Numbered from the stretch's first letter, positions 1 through 10,485 are shown. The stretch is 41,667 bases of DNA from an uncultured Collinsella sp. (GCA_900752015.1 CAADTZ010000083.1:1-41667); one strand, 5' to 3'. Made by a program: numbers and translations. The notes: generated by a model not told the origin, from the letters alone.

Positions 1-70
1 CGACCGTGACGGGAATCGCCTCGACGCCGCGGATACAGGCTGCGTGAACGGCAAAAGTTTCGAACGCCAT
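1..70 (-). CDS. YifB/ComM-like Mg-chelatase-type AAA ATPase, N-terminal fragment
   Basis: Only the first 23 codons are inside the window; the gene runs off the left edge. The start is the ATG whose complement is at 68-70, and it overlaps the yraN stop in the arrangement TGATG, which suggests translational coupling. The visible peptide begins M-A-F-E-T-F-A-V-H and continues with GVEAIPVTV. This resembles the N-terminal 'G.dA..V.VEV' strand of the YifB/ComM family, ring ATPases associated with branch migration during natural transformation. The yraN-yifB order is common in bacteria (family knowledge) and supports the call. The ATPase motifs lie outside the window. Confidence 0.6.
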   Translation of the reverse strand, partial: MAFETFAVHAACIRGVEAIPVTV

Positions 71-555
71 CACGACACCTGCCAATCGAATGCATTGTAC
101 TGGTGCTCGATCTCGGCGATATGCCCTCCGCGAATGGTGACGCCCACGGCATCGAAGCGGATCGCCTTGAGCGGATAATGCTCCATGAGATAGCAACTCG
201 CGATACGACGATAGCGCCGCTGCTTTTGGGCGTTCACCGCTTCCTCGGGAAACACCCGCGTATCGCAATCCAGCGCAACACGTCTGGTCTTGACCTCGGC
301 CATCACCACCACATCGTCGAGCTCGTCGAGCAATACCAGGTCGGCCTCGCCCTCCGAGCATCGATAGCCTTGTTCCAGCAATGCATAGCCGCGCTCGTTA
401 AAGTAATCGATAGCGATAAGCTCGCCCAGCATACCGAGCTCGCGAGGACTGAACCCCTTGATAAACTCAGGCGTGATCGACCCACAATCGAGCTCCCCTT
501 CTTCCCAACGCTCCTTGAGCTGCTGCGTCTTGCTCATTTTGCCTGCGGCACACAT
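70..555 (-). CDS. yraN: UPF0102 / YraN family endonuclease-like protein
   Basis: A 161-residue protein of the UPF0102 family, which has a Holliday-junction-resolvase-like fold and no firmly established role. Family signatures visible are GEAD at about residues 69-72 and AEVKTR at about 86-91, the acidic and E-x-K residues of the PD-(D/E)XK-like core. It is about 40 residues longer than typical members because of an N-terminal extension. The start at 555 was chosen because AAAGGAG lies just upstream at good spacing; the frame stays open further upstream without another ribosome binding site. It follows the rnhB terminator, so it may have its own promoter between 556 and 652, but no convincing one is visible. 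The stop overlaps the next gene's start. Confidence 0.88.
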   Translation of the reverse strand: MCAAGKMSKTQQLKERWEEGELDCGSITPEFIKGFSPRELGMLGELIAIDYFNERGYALLEQGYRCSEGEADLVLLDELDDVVVMAEVKTRRVALDCDTRVFPEEAVNAQKQRRYRRIASCYLMEHYPLKAIRFDAVGVTIRGGHIAEIEHQYNAFDWQVS

Positions 556-652
556 GGGGTCTCCTTTCCCACTCCCTGCATTGCCCCGATGATGAGGGCA
601 CCTTTCATGCGGGTAAGTACCGGAAGCAAACCAAAAGCTGACCAAATGCCAA

Positions 653-694
653 CAAAAAACGGGCCGTACGCAACAATCACGTTGCACACGGCCC
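653..694 (-). terminator. Intrinsic terminator after rnhB
   Basis: On the minus strand GGGCCGTGTGCAAC pairs with GTTGCGTACGGCCC (two G-U pairs inside the stem) around a short loop and is followed by six Ts. The stem spans 661-694 and the T run 655-660. It lies about 50 bases past the rnhB stop and separates the rplS-rnhB unit from yraN-yifB. Confidence 0.85.
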
Positions 695-744
695 GCTACC
701 AGCAGGTTTATAAAACGCCAGGGGTCCCTGTCTCCACAATTGAC

Positions 745-1533
745 CTAGAAAAGGCGCTCAGTCTGCAGAAAGTTTCCGCAAAAGCTCACGCGGTGCAGCG
801 GACAAAGTCCATGTTTGCGAATCGCCTCGATGTGCTCGGGGCTTGCGTAGCCCTTCGACTCGGCTAGATGATACTCGGGGTACTCGGCGTCGTACTCGAC
901 CATCATCTCGTCACGCGTGACCTTGGCCATGATGGACGCCGCGGCGATGCAGGCGATTTTGGCATCGCCCTTCACCACGTCGCGCTCGTTGGGAACGGCG
1001 CCCAAGGGGTTGCCATCCATGAGGACGCAGTCGGGTTCAAGTCCCGTATCGGCCACGGCGCCCGCAACGGCGGTACGGATAGCACGGGCCATGCCCATCT
1101 CATCGATATCCTTCGGCGCAATATGGCAAAAACCGATCGCCGTCGCCACCTCGGCAATCTTCACTGAGAGCAACTCTCGGCGCGCCGGCGTGAGCTTTTT
1201 GGAATCGTTGATACCCCAAACGTGCGGCTCCATAGGAAGACAGACGGCGCACACCGTCAAAGGACCGGCCACCGATCCGCGACCCACCTCGTCGACACCA
1301 ACGACCACCCCATCGCCGCCAAGCTCATGCATAAGCTCGTACATGTCATTGACGCGCTCGCGCTCGGCAAGCTCTTTGGCATGGCGTTTGAGGGCGCGTT
1401 CACAAGCCTTGATCACCTGCTGGCGCGGGTCCTCGCGATAATGCTCCACGAGGGCGGGAATCTCCTCAAACGTAGCGCTCGCCAACTCACCGGCAACCTG
1501 CGATGCCGAAACCGAGCTCGTCATGTTGGCCAT
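745..1533 (-). CDS. rnhB: Ribonuclease HII
   Basis: Cytoplasmic endonuclease that cuts the RNA strand of RNA-DNA hybrids and removes misincorporated ribonucleotides from DNA. The 262-residue protein has all the expected motifs: GVDEVGRGSVAGPL (Asp81 and Glu82), NDSKKL (about 109-114), LMDGNPLG (Asp173) and AAASIMAKVTRDE (Asp208). These make up the D-E-D-D metal-binding set. It has an N-terminal extension of about 75 residues ahead of the catalytic core, which is longer than E. coli RNase HII. The start at 1533 is preceded by AAGGAGG at about 7 bases; an in-frame ATG at 1551 lacks such a site. It lies downstream of rplS, past the rplS terminator, and upstream of yraN, the usual rplS-rnhB-yraN order. 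Confidence 0.95.
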   Translation of the reverse strand: MANMTSSVSASQVAGELASATFEEIPALVEHYREDPRQQVIKACERALKRHAKELAERERVNDMYELMHELGGDGVVVGVDEVGRGSVAGPLTVCAVCLPMEPHVWGINDSKKLTPARRELLSVKIAEVATAIGFCHIAPKDIDEMGMARAIRTAVAGAVADTGLEPDCVLMDGNPLGAVPNERDVVKGDAKIACIAAASIMAKVTRDEMMVEYDAEYPEYHLAESKGYASPEHIEAIRKHGLCPLHRVSFCGNFLQTERLF

Positions 1534-1562
1534 ACCAGGCCCTCCTTGCATGCAAATCAGAT

Positions 1563-1592
1563 AAAAAGAAGGGCCACCCGAAGGTGACCCTT
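1563..1592 (-). terminator. Intrinsic terminator after rplS
   Basis: Minus-strand AAGGGTCACC-TTCG-GGTGGCCCTT followed by CTTTTT: a 10-bp stem with one G-U pair and a stable UUCG tetraloop. It sits 35 bases past the rplS stop and directly before the rnhB ribosome binding site. Some read-through probably feeds rnhB, because no separate rnhB promoter is evident. Confidence 0.88.
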
Positions 1593-1626
1593 GTGTCCAA
1601 ACGAGTGGACAGACGCTGCGATCTTC

Positions 1627-1968
1627 TTAGCGCTTCTCGGGGATGCGAGCAGCCTTGCCCACCTTGTCGCGGAGGTAGTACAGCTTGGCGCGACGGACGC
1701 GACCATGACGAACGACCTCGAGCTTGGCGATCTTGGGGCTGTGAAGCGGGAAGGTACGCTCAACACCGACACCGAAGGACATCTTGCGGACGGTGAAGGT
1801 CTCGCGGGCACCGGCGCCGGCCATGCGGATGACGTCGCCCTGGAAGACCTGGATGCGCTCGCGGTCGCCTTCCTTAATGCGGTAGTGAACCTTGACGTTG
1901 TCGGCGACGCGAACCTGAGGAATGTCCTCGCGGATCTGCTGACGCTCGATTGCGCGGATGTAATCCAT
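1627..1968 (-). CDS. rplS: 50S ribosomal protein L19
   Basis: Component of the large ribosomal subunit at the interface with the 30S subunit. The 113-residue length matches the family, and the sequence is characteristic: DYIRAIERQQIREDIP near the N-terminus, FQGDVI in the middle and a basic C-terminus with VRRAKLYYLRDKVGKAARI. The ATG at 1968 is preceded by AAGGA; a TTG two codons earlier is also in frame but too close to the ribosome binding site. It has its own promoter (2038-2065) and terminator (1563-1592). In many bacteria rplS directly follows trmD; here it is separated from trmD by lepB, glyQ, glyS, the PPDK regulator and ppdK. Confidence 0.97.
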   Translation of the reverse strand: MDYIRAIERQQIREDIPQVRVADNVKVHYRIKEGDRERIQVFQGDVIRMAGAGARETFTVRKMSFGVGVERTFPLHSPKIAKLEVVRHGRVRRAKLYYLRDKVGKAARIPEKR

Positions 1969-2037
1969 GTGCAATTCCTTACTCTTCTAGAGGTGCCGTA
2001 CCACCTTGGCCGGCACGTAGTTGAACAAACGTATTCG

Positions 2038-2065
2038 AGTATACACGCGCGGGTTTCTGCTGCAA
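2038..2065 (-). promoter_or_regulatory. Candidate rplS promoter
   Basis: On the minus strand a TATACT -10 box (2038-2043) sits 16 bases from TTGCAG (2060-2065). The transcript would start near 2031, giving a leader of about 60 bases. That leader contains the short inverted repeat GTGCCG / CGGCAC (2011-2016 with 1993-1998), which could be an L19 autoregulatory leader hairpin; this is not proven. The -35 match is weak and the -10 is good. Confidence 0.5.
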
Positions 2066-2111
2066 GAACAATTTTTTACGCAGACAAAAAGACAAAACCC
2101 GCACATGATAA

Positions 2112-2139
2112 CCGCCCGCCTCACGAATGAGGCGGGCGG
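2112..2139 (-). terminator. Hairpin terminator after ppdK
   Basis: A perfect 12-bp GC-rich stem, CCGCCCGCCTCA / TGAGGCGGGCGG, closed by a TTCG loop on the minus strand, about 40 bases past the ppdK stop. It is followed by TTATCATG rather than a clean T run; a T-rich stretch appears about 15 bases later. It probably terminates or stabilises the ppdK mRNA. Confidence 0.65.
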
Positions 2140-2177
2140 CATGAAGGGGGCTACGCTAGGCGTCTATACCCAAAACG

Positions 2178-4928
<2,751 letters not shown>

Positions 4929-4944
4929 GATACTTCCCCTTCCA

Positions 4945-4958
4945 TGCGCTTACGCGCA
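4945..4958 (-). promoter_or_regulatory. Leader hairpin upstream of ppdK ribosome binding site
   Basis: The minus-strand RNA TGCGC-GTAA-GCGCA forms a 5-bp stem closed by a GUAA (GNRA-type) loop immediately before the ppdK Shine-Dalgarno AAGGGG. The same 14 bases occur at the same position upstream of the regulator gene (6059-6072). Function is unknown; the position suggests an effect on translation or mRNA stability. Confidence 0.45.
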
Positions 4959-5003
4959 CGACCGTGGTAACGAATCGACCCGCCGGATGCGGGCCGTGAG
5001 GGA

Positions 5004-5098
5004 ACTATACGGCCGGATTTGAACGGGCTTGAGCAGAGGATACGCGGTTTGGTAAACGTGCTAAAACTGGCGGTAAACGGTAGGTAAAGTTGGTTACC
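5004..5098 (-). promoter_or_regulatory. Candidate ppdK promoter with upstream GGTAAA repeats
   Basis: A TATAGT -10 box is at 5004-5009 (minus) with no good -35 box. Upstream of it, read on the plus strand, are GGTAAACG at 5051-5058, GGTAAACG at 5072-5079, GGTAAAG at 5083-5089 and GGTTACC at 5092-5098. The steps of about 21, 11 and 9 bases are close to whole helical turns. A weak -35 box with phased upstream repeats is the layout expected of an activator-dependent promoter. The binding protein is unknown. Confidence 0.4.
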
Positions 5099-5178
5099 TT
5101 ATGAAGATACCAACACAATAAAAAAGCAGGTCAGATGCGATGTTTTTGCTAAATCGCTTTATCAAAATGCTACTAATA

Positions 5179-6045
5179 TTAGGCGCGGCGGGTGGCTCGG
5201 CGGGCGCGAGCTTCTTGGATTTCCTCCAAGTGGCTAATGATCTCGGCAGCGCTTTCCTCGATGGCCTTGCCGTCGGTACGCACCACAAAGCAGCCTAGGC
5301 GCTTCATGAGGGCACGAGCTTCCTCGAGCTCGCTGCGCACGCTCTCGGGCTCGGCATAGGAGCCGGCAACGGCACGGGCGTAGTCATCGCCCAAGCGGCT
5401 ATCGCGAATTTCGGAAATCACATCGACGGTCGAAATCAGGCCGAACAGGCGCATCGGGTCGACCTCGTAAATCGACTTCGGCGGCTCCATGCCATGGGCC
5501 AACGGAACATTGGCAACCTTGTAACCTTGATAGGCCAAATACATCGACAGCGGCGTCTTGGACGTGCGCGATACGCCCAGTAGCACGATATCGGCACCCG
5601 ACAGATCGTCGCAACCGCGCCCGTCATCGTGCTCAACGAAATACTCCATGGCCTCGATACGATGGAAATAGCGGTCATCGGTCTTGTGAATCACGCCCGC
5701 AACGCCCTTGGGCGGCACGCCGACGAGCGACGACAGCACGGCGAGCGTCGGACCGATCAGGTCGACCGAGCGAATGTGCAGCATGCCCAAGTAGTCGAGC
5801 ACACGAGCACGAAGGGCCGGATCGACAATGGTGTGGAACACGGCGATATCGCGATGGTCGGCATCGACGCGCGGCCCCACAAATGACTTGACCTGCTCCA
5901 CGGAGGCCACCTTGGGCAGGCGCAAAACGCGAAAAGCCCCTTCATCAAATTGCCCGGACGCCGCAAGCACCACCTCACAAGCGGTATCGCCGAGAGAGTC
6001 GGAGATAACGATAACGGTGGGACGAACGGCGACCGGGCAATCCAT
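5179..6045 (-). CDS. Pyruvate, phosphate dikinase regulatory protein (DUF299 kinase/phosphorylase)
   Basis: A 288-residue DUF299 protein. Members are bifunctional: they inactivate PPDK by ADP-dependent phosphorylation of the Thr two residues before its catalytic His, and reactivate it by Pi-dependent dephosphorylation; a related branch acts on PEP synthase. The family P-loop is seen as GVSRTSKTPLS (about 157-167), followed by YLAYQGYKVANVPLAHG. The ISDSLGDTA segment near residue 14 is also typical. PPDK, not PEP synthase, is encoded next, and its active site has the target Thr, so PPDK is the likely substrate. The start at 6045 has AAAAGGAG upstream. The gene begins 34 bases after glyS, so it is probably transcribed with glyQ-glyS, and its leader carries the hairpin shared with ppdK. 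Confidence 0.93.
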   Translation of the reverse strand: MDCPVAVRPTVIVISDSLGDTACEVVLAASGQFDEGAFRVLRLPKVASVEQVKSFVGPRVDADHRDIAVFHTIVDPALRARVLDYLGMLHIRSVDLIGPTLAVLSSLVGVPPKGVAGVIHKTDDRYFHRIEAMEYFVEHDDGRGCDDLSGADIVLLGVSRTSKTPLSMYLAYQGYKVANVPLAHGMEPPKSIYEVDPMRLFGLISTVDVISEIRDSRLGDDYARAVAGSYAEPESVRSELEEARALMKRLGCFVVRTDGKAIEESAAEIISHLEEIQEARARRATRRA

Positions 6046-6058
6046 GCGGGGCTCCTTT

Positions 6059-6072
6059 TGCGCTTACGCGCA
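6059..6072 (-). promoter_or_regulatory. Leader hairpin upstream of PPDK regulator gene
   Basis: Identical in all 14 bases to the hairpin before ppdK: TGCGC-GTAA-GCGCA on the minus strand, immediately 5' of the AAAAGGAG ribosome binding site. It lies within the 34-base gap between glyS and the regulator gene, so it is not explained by coding sequence. Confidence 0.45.
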
Positions 6073-6079
6073 GGCTGGC

Positions 6080-8176
6080 TTACTTTTTGCGGGCAAGCTC
6101 ACCGATGTTGGCGATGCCGGAGAAAACGGCCTCGAAGCGGTTGAGCAGCTTAAGGCGATTATCGCGGAGCTGCTCGTCCTTGTCCATGACCATAACCTCG
6201 TCGAAGAAGCGGTCGATGGGGGCACGCAGAGCTGCAAGGGCGGCAAATGCGGCCGGGTAATCCTCGGCAGCAAGGGCGGCATCAACAGCGGTCTGAGCGG
6301 CCTCGGAGGCGTCGGCGAGCGCGAGCTCGGCCTCGCCCATCAGGCTGCGGTCGTACTCCGCACCCAGCTCGGGCTTGGAGATGTGCGCGGCGCGGGCATA
6401 GGCGGTAGCCAGGTTGTCGAAGGTCTCGGCATCGTTCTTGCGGGCCTCGTCGAGCGCGGCGCAGCGGGCGAAGAAGACGGACGGGGCGATGATGTGCACC
6501 GCGGAGACGGCGGCAACGGTATCGGCCGGGATCTTTTCGTCGCGGGCCATGCTCACAAGGCGGCCATGGAAGAAGTCGCGAACCTGCTGGGCGACCTCGG
6601 CGGCGTCGAACTCAATGCCCTGCTCACTGTAAAGCTCGAGGGCGAAGTCGATGAGCGACGTGGGGTCGATCGGCAGACGGTCGCGCAGGATGTTGATGAT
6701 GCCGATAGCGGCACGACGCAGCGCGTAGGGGTCGGAGGAGCCGGTCGGGGGCTCGCCGATGGCAAAGATACCGGCGATGGTATCGAGCTTGTCGGCGCAG
6801 GCCACGATGCAGCCAGCGGTGCCCTCGGGCAGCTCGTCACCGGCAAAGCGGGGACGATAATGATCGCGAATGGCGTGGGCGACCTCGTCGTTCTCCCCCA
6901 TCGCGGTCGCGTAATAACCGCCCATCACGCCCTGCTGGCTCGTGAACTCGACGACGGCGTTGGACACCAGGTCTGCCTTGCACAGGTGCGCGGCGCGAGC
7001 AGCGTCGGCGGCAAGATGGGCGCCCAGATGAGCCTCGCGGGCGATAGCGAGCGCGAGCTGCTCGATGCGCTCGGACTTGGCGAGCACGCTACCGAGCTTC
7101 TCCTGGAAGGCAACCTTGGCCAGACGCTCACGGAATTCGTCGAGGGAGATCTTCAGGTCCTCCTCGTAGAAGAACTTTGCGTCGTCCAGACGGGCGCGCA
7201 CGACGCGCTCGTTGCCGTCGATCACGCGCTCGGCGTTCTCGGGCTTGCTGTTGGAGACGACCACGAACTCACGCGTGAGCTTGCCCTCGCCGTCATAGAT
7301 CGGGAAGTAGCGCTGGTTGGTGAGCATGGACTCGCAGATGATCTCGTGCGGGACCTTGAGGAACTCCTCATCGAAGGTACCGACGAGCACCGTCGGCCAC
7401 TCGCAGAGGTTGATAACCTCCTCAAAGACCTTCTTGGGCGTATCGACATGGCAGCCGGGGCGGGCAGCCTCGACCTCGGCGATACCGGCGAGGATGGCCT
7501 CACGACGACGCTCGGCAGAAAGCACGCCGGCGTCCTCGAGCACCTGCTCGTAGACGGCGGGGCTGGCAACCACATGGTCACCAGGACCAAGTACGCGATG
7601 ACCACGCGTGGTGTTGCCGCTCGTCACGTCGGCAAACGACACAGGCACAACATCCTCGCCCAAAAGGCAGCAGATCCAACGGACCGGACGAACAAAGGTC
7701 GCGTGCTCGTGGCCCCAGCGCTGGCTGCGGTAGTTGGGCCACTGCAGGCCGGCAATAGTCTTCTCGCACAGAGCGGTCAGAATCGGGGTTGCCGGTGCGG
7801 AGGGAATATTCTTCTCGGCGAACACATACTCGCGACCGTCAGTGTCCTCGCGACGGACCAGGTCCTCGGCAGCCACACCGCACTTGCGGGCAAAGCCCTG
7901 GGCGGCCTTGGTGGCGTTACCGTCAGCGTCGAAAGCAATGTTGGCCGCGGGGCCACGCTTGACCTCGTGAACCTCATCGGTCGCGGTGGCGACGTCGGCC
8001 ACGAGCGCAGCCAGACGACGTGGGCTCGAGATCACGCGGACCTCGCCGTGGGCCAGACCGGCCTCGTCGAGGCCCTTGGCGATCATGGTGCCAAGCTGCT
8101 TGACGGCATTGTTCAGCGGTGCGGAGGGCATTTCCTCCGTACCGATCTCAAACAGGAAATCCTTAGCGTCTGCCAT
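6080..8176 (-). CDS. glyS: Glycine--tRNA ligase beta subunit
   Basis: Beta subunit of the heterotetrameric (alpha2beta2) bacterial glycyl-tRNA synthetase, which handles tRNA-Gly recognition in the cytoplasm. The 698-residue length matches the family. The N-terminus FLFEIGTEEMPS and internal SPRRLAALV are strong family signatures. Further on are GCHVDTPKKVFEEV, a long helical middle region, and DNRLKLLNRF near the C-terminus, typical of the anticodon-binding end. The ATG at 8176 follows the glyQ stop by three bases, so the two subunits are almost certainly translated together. No T-box leader precedes the pair. Confidence 0.97.
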   Translation of the reverse strand: MADAKDFLFEIGTEEMPSAPLNNAVKQLGTMIAKGLDEAGLAHGEVRVISSPRRLAALVADVATATDEVHEVKRGPAANIAFDADGNATKAAQGFARKCGVAAEDLVRREDTDGREYVFAEKNIPSAPATPILTALCEKTIAGLQWPNYRSQRWGHEHATFVRPVRWICCLLGEDVVPVSFADVTSGNTTRGHRVLGPGDHVVASPAVYEQVLEDAGVLSAERRREAILAGIAEVEAARPGCHVDTPKKVFEEVINLCEWPTVLVGTFDEEFLKVPHEIICESMLTNQRYFPIYDGEGKLTREFVVVSNSKPENAERVIDGNERVVRARLDDAKFFYEEDLKISLDEFRERLAKVAFQEKLGSVLAKSERIEQLALAIAREAHLGAHLAADAARAAHLCKADLVSNAVVEFTSQQGVMGGYYATAMGENDEVAHAIRDHYRPRFAGDELPEGTAGCIVACADKLDTIAGIFAIGEPPTGSSDPYALRRAAIGIINILRDRLPIDPTSLIDFALELYSEQGIEFDAAEVAQQVRDFFHGRLVSMARDEKIPADTVAAVSAVHIIAPSVFFARCAALDEARKNDAETFDNLATAYARAAHISKPELGAEYDRSLMGEAELALADASEAAQTAVDAALAAEDYPAAFAALAALRAPIDRFFDEVMVMDKDEQLRDNRLKLLNRFEAVFSGIANIGELARKK

Positions 8177-8179
8177 GGC

Positions 8180-9091
8180 TTACGCCACCTCGCCTTCCTG
8201 GTCGGCATTCTCGTTGACTCCGGCGACCTCGGCCATATAGGCCTCGCAGCACGCCTTGGCGACGGCGCGGACGCGCAGGATGTAGTTGGCGCGCTCGACC
8301 GCGGACAGGGCGCCACGGGCATCGAGCAGGTTGAAGGCGTGGCTGCACTTCATGACGCAGTCGTACGCCGGCAGCGGAAGCTTGCGCTCCAGGCAGGAAT
8401 GGCACTCAGCCTCGTAGTCGTCAAACTTCTGACGCATCATCTCGACATTGGCGACCTCAAAGTTATAAGCACTGAACTCGCGCTCATTCTCCAAGAACAC
8501 GTCGCCGTAGGTCATGGGCGTGCCGTCGGGCAGGTAGCTCCACACCAGGTCGTAGACGGAGTTGACGCCCTGGGCATACATGGCGATACGCTCCAGGCCG
8601 TAGGTGATCTCGACAGGCACGGGGTCGACCTCGATGCCGCCCACCTGCTGGAAGTACGTAAACTGCGTGACCTCCATGCCGTTGAGCCAGACCTCCCAGC
8701 CAAGGCCCCAGGCGCCGAGCGTCGGGCTCTCCCAGTCGTCCTCGACAAAGCGGACGTCATGGTCGTTGGGGTCCAGACCGATAGCGGCAAGAGACCCCAG
8801 GTAGAGCTCCTGAGCGTTGACCGGCGAGGGCTTGATGAGCACCTGGAACTGATAGTAGTGCTGCATGCGGTTAGGGTTCTCGCCGTAGCGGCCGTCGGCG
8901 GGACGGCGGCAGGGCTGCGCATAGCAGGTGCGCCACTCGGCGGGACCGAGCGAGCGCAGCGTGGTCGCGGTATGGAAGGTACCGGCACCGACCTCGGAGT
9001 CATAGGGCTGCATAATGACGCAGCCCTGCTCGCCCCAGTACTGCTGGAGGCGCAGGATGATGTCTTGGAAGGAAAGCGATGAAGCGTTCAT
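8180..9091 (-). CDS. glyQ: Glycine--tRNA ligase alpha subunit
   Basis: Catalytic class II subunit of bacterial glycyl-tRNA synthetase; with GlyS it charges tRNA-Gly. The protein has 303 residues. Diagnostic stretches include SFQDIILRLQQYWGEQGCVI at the N-terminus, EVGAGTFHTATTLRSLGP, the motif-2 region AQPCRRPADGRYGENPNR and GWEVWLNGMEVTQFTYFQQV. The ATG at 9091 has a modest ribosome binding site (GAGGGG about 14 bases upstream, GAGG nearer). Only 59 bases separate it from the lepB stop, which leaves no room for the T-box that often controls this gene in Firmicutes. A TATAGT sequence in that gap may be a weak promoter; otherwise it is co-transcribed with lepB. Confidence 0.97.
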   Translation of the reverse strand: MNASSLSFQDIILRLQQYWGEQGCVIMQPYDSEVGAGTFHTATTLRSLGPAEWRTCYAQPCRRPADGRYGENPNRMQHYYQFQVLIKPSPVNAQELYLGSLAAIGLDPNDHDVRFVEDDWESPTLGAWGLGWEVWLNGMEVTQFTYFQQVGGIEVDPVPVEITYGLERIAMYAQGVNSVYDLVWSYLPDGTPMTYGDVFLENEREFSAYNFEVANVEMMRQKFDDYEAECHSCLERKLPLPAYDCVMKCSHAFNLLDARGALSAVERANYILRVRAVAKACCEAYMAEVAGVNENADQEGEVA

Positions 9092-9150
9092 GCCTCTAAT
9101 ATCCCCTCGTCGAAACGATTACACGGTTAGGTACTGTACTATAGCGGTTT

Positions 9151-9714
9151 TTAGTCGATAGCGCCGATGCGGTTGAGCGGCCAGTAGCGCACAAGCGCCA
9201 CAGCGATCAAATCAGAGCGATCGACGGGACCAAAGTAGCGTGAGTCGGCAGAGTTTTCGCGGTTGTCGCCCATCACCCACACGCACCCGTCGGGAACGGT
9301 GTAGGGATAGCTTACCTGAGCGCCGGGCGCTTGGACCGAAAGTGGCCAGCTCATGCCCGTCGTATAGTCCTCGTCGAGCGCTTGGCCGTCAACGACCACC
9401 TTGCCATCCTGCAGGTCGACCGTCTGGCCGGCCGTGGCAATAACGCGCTTGACAAGAACATCATGCTCGGAGGTGCCATCGGGGTTGTGAAACACCACGA
9501 TATCGCCCTGCTTGACGGGCTGACCGAGCTCGAGGCTCACCTTTTGCGCCAGGATCTGGTCGCCAATCTCGATTGTGTCCTCCATAGAGCCGGTGGGCAC
9601 CACAAAGGGCTCGACCACAAAGGTGCGGATCAGGAAGGTGGCCACAAGCGCGATCGCGATGACCGCGATCCACTCAAAAGCGCCCCTCAACGCGGAATGT
9701 TGCGTAGGAACCAT
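9151..9714 (-). CDS. lepB: Signal peptidase I
   Basis: Membrane serine protease that removes signal peptides from exported preproteins outside the cytoplasmic membrane. The 187-residue protein has one N-terminal membrane anchor (about residues 11-33), then the catalytic Ser in PTGSMEDTI (about Ser43), the general-base Lys in DVLVKRVIATAGQTV (about Lys89) and the box-E motif GDNRENSADSR. The ATG at 9714 is preferred because GAGGAG lies 5 bases upstream; a GTG at 9720 overlaps the trmD stop (GTGA) and would lack a ribosome binding site. It directly follows trmD, so it should be in the rpsP operon. In many relatives lepB comes after rplS instead. Confidence 0.95.
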   Translation of the reverse strand: MVPTQHSALRGAFEWIAVIAIALVATFLIRTFVVEPFVVPTGSMEDTIEIGDQILAQKVSLELGQPVKQGDIVVFHNPDGTSEHDVLVKRVIATAGQTVDLQDGKVVVDGQALDEDYTTGMSWPLSVQAPGAQVSYPYTVPDGCVWVMGDNRENSADSRYFGPVDRSDLIAVALVRYWPLNRIGAID

Positions 9715-9716
9715 AC

Positions 9717-10475
9717 TCACTCCTCGCTCTGCGAATACGAAGCGTCAAGGATCTCCTGCGCGTAAGCGCGCTCCTCGGGCGTGAGCCGCGCAGTCTCGAT
9801 CAGGTCGGGACGCCAGCGACAGGTGCGCTCGATGGCATTCTTGCGGCGCCAGGCATCGACCTTGGCGTGATCGCCGCTCACGAGCACCGGAGGAACGCCC
9901 TCGCCGTTGAACTCGGCGGGGCGGGTGTACTGCGCGTACTCGAGCAGGCCTCCGTCCTCGGCGGTCGAGAACGACTCGTCCACGTTGCTCATCTCGTCGC
10001 CCAGGGCGCCGGGAATGAGGCGTACGACGGCATCGGCAACGACCATCGCGGGCAGCTCGCCGCCCGTGAGCACATAGTCGCCGATCGACAGACGTTCATC
10101 GGCATACGCATACGCGCGCTCGTCGACGCCCTCGTAACGGCTGCACACAAACAGCAGGCGCTCACTTTTGAGCAGGCGCTCGGCCACATGCTGCGTAAAA
10201 GGCTCGCCACAGGGGGTAAAGAACACCACAGTGGGCTTAGGACCCTCTGCGCTAATGGCCTCGATGGCCTCTGCGATAGGCTCGACCTTCATGAGCATGC
10301 CCTGCCCGCCGCCGTACGGCTCGTCATCGACGGTACGATGGCGGTCGTGCGTCCAGTCGCGCAGGTTATACGCCTTAAAATCAAAAAGGCCGGCCTTGCG
10401 GGCGCGGCCCAAAATCGATGTGGACATAACGGGCTCAAACATCTCGGGAAAGACCGAAAGGGTCTCGATCAGCAT
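9717..10475 (-). CDS. trmD: tRNA (guanine-N1)-methyltransferase TrmD
   Basis: SPOUT methyltransferase that makes m1G37 next to the anticodon and prevents +1 frameshifting, using S-adenosylmethionine. The 252-residue length is usual. Signature motifs are DDEPYGGGQGMLMK (about 50-63), FVCSRYEGVDER (about 109-120) and the knot region LSIGDYVLTGGELPA (about 129-143). The ATG at 10475 follows GGAGG at 5 bases. It lies 10 bases after rimM and 2 bases before the lepB start, within a tightly coupled operon. Confidence 0.97.
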   Translation of the reverse strand: MLIETLSVFPEMFEPVMSTSILGRARKAGLFDFKAYNLRDWTHDRHRTVDDEPYGGGQGMLMKVEPIAEAIEAISAEGPKPTVVFFTPCGEPFTQHVAERLLKSERLLFVCSRYEGVDERAYAYADERLSIGDYVLTGGELPAMVVADAVVRLIPGALGDEMSNVDESFSTAEDGGLLEYAQYTRPAEFNGEGVPPVLVSGDHAKVDAWRRKNAIERTCRWRPDLIETARLTPEERAYAQEILDASYSQSEE

Positions 10476-10485
10476 GTTGTCCTCC

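Noticed and set aside
5828..9082. 1084-codon open frame on the plus strand
   Set aside because: Antisense to glyQ, glyS and the PPDK regulator; a by-product of GC-rich codon usage, with no family motifs.
9092..9150. T-box riboswitch upstream of glyQ
   Set aside because: The gap to lepB is only 59 bases and has no specifier or terminator structure.
9758..9772. Third copy of the ppdK-type hairpin sequence
   Set aside because: It lies inside trmD coding sequence, on the opposite strand orientation, and differs at one end; explained by the encoded residues.
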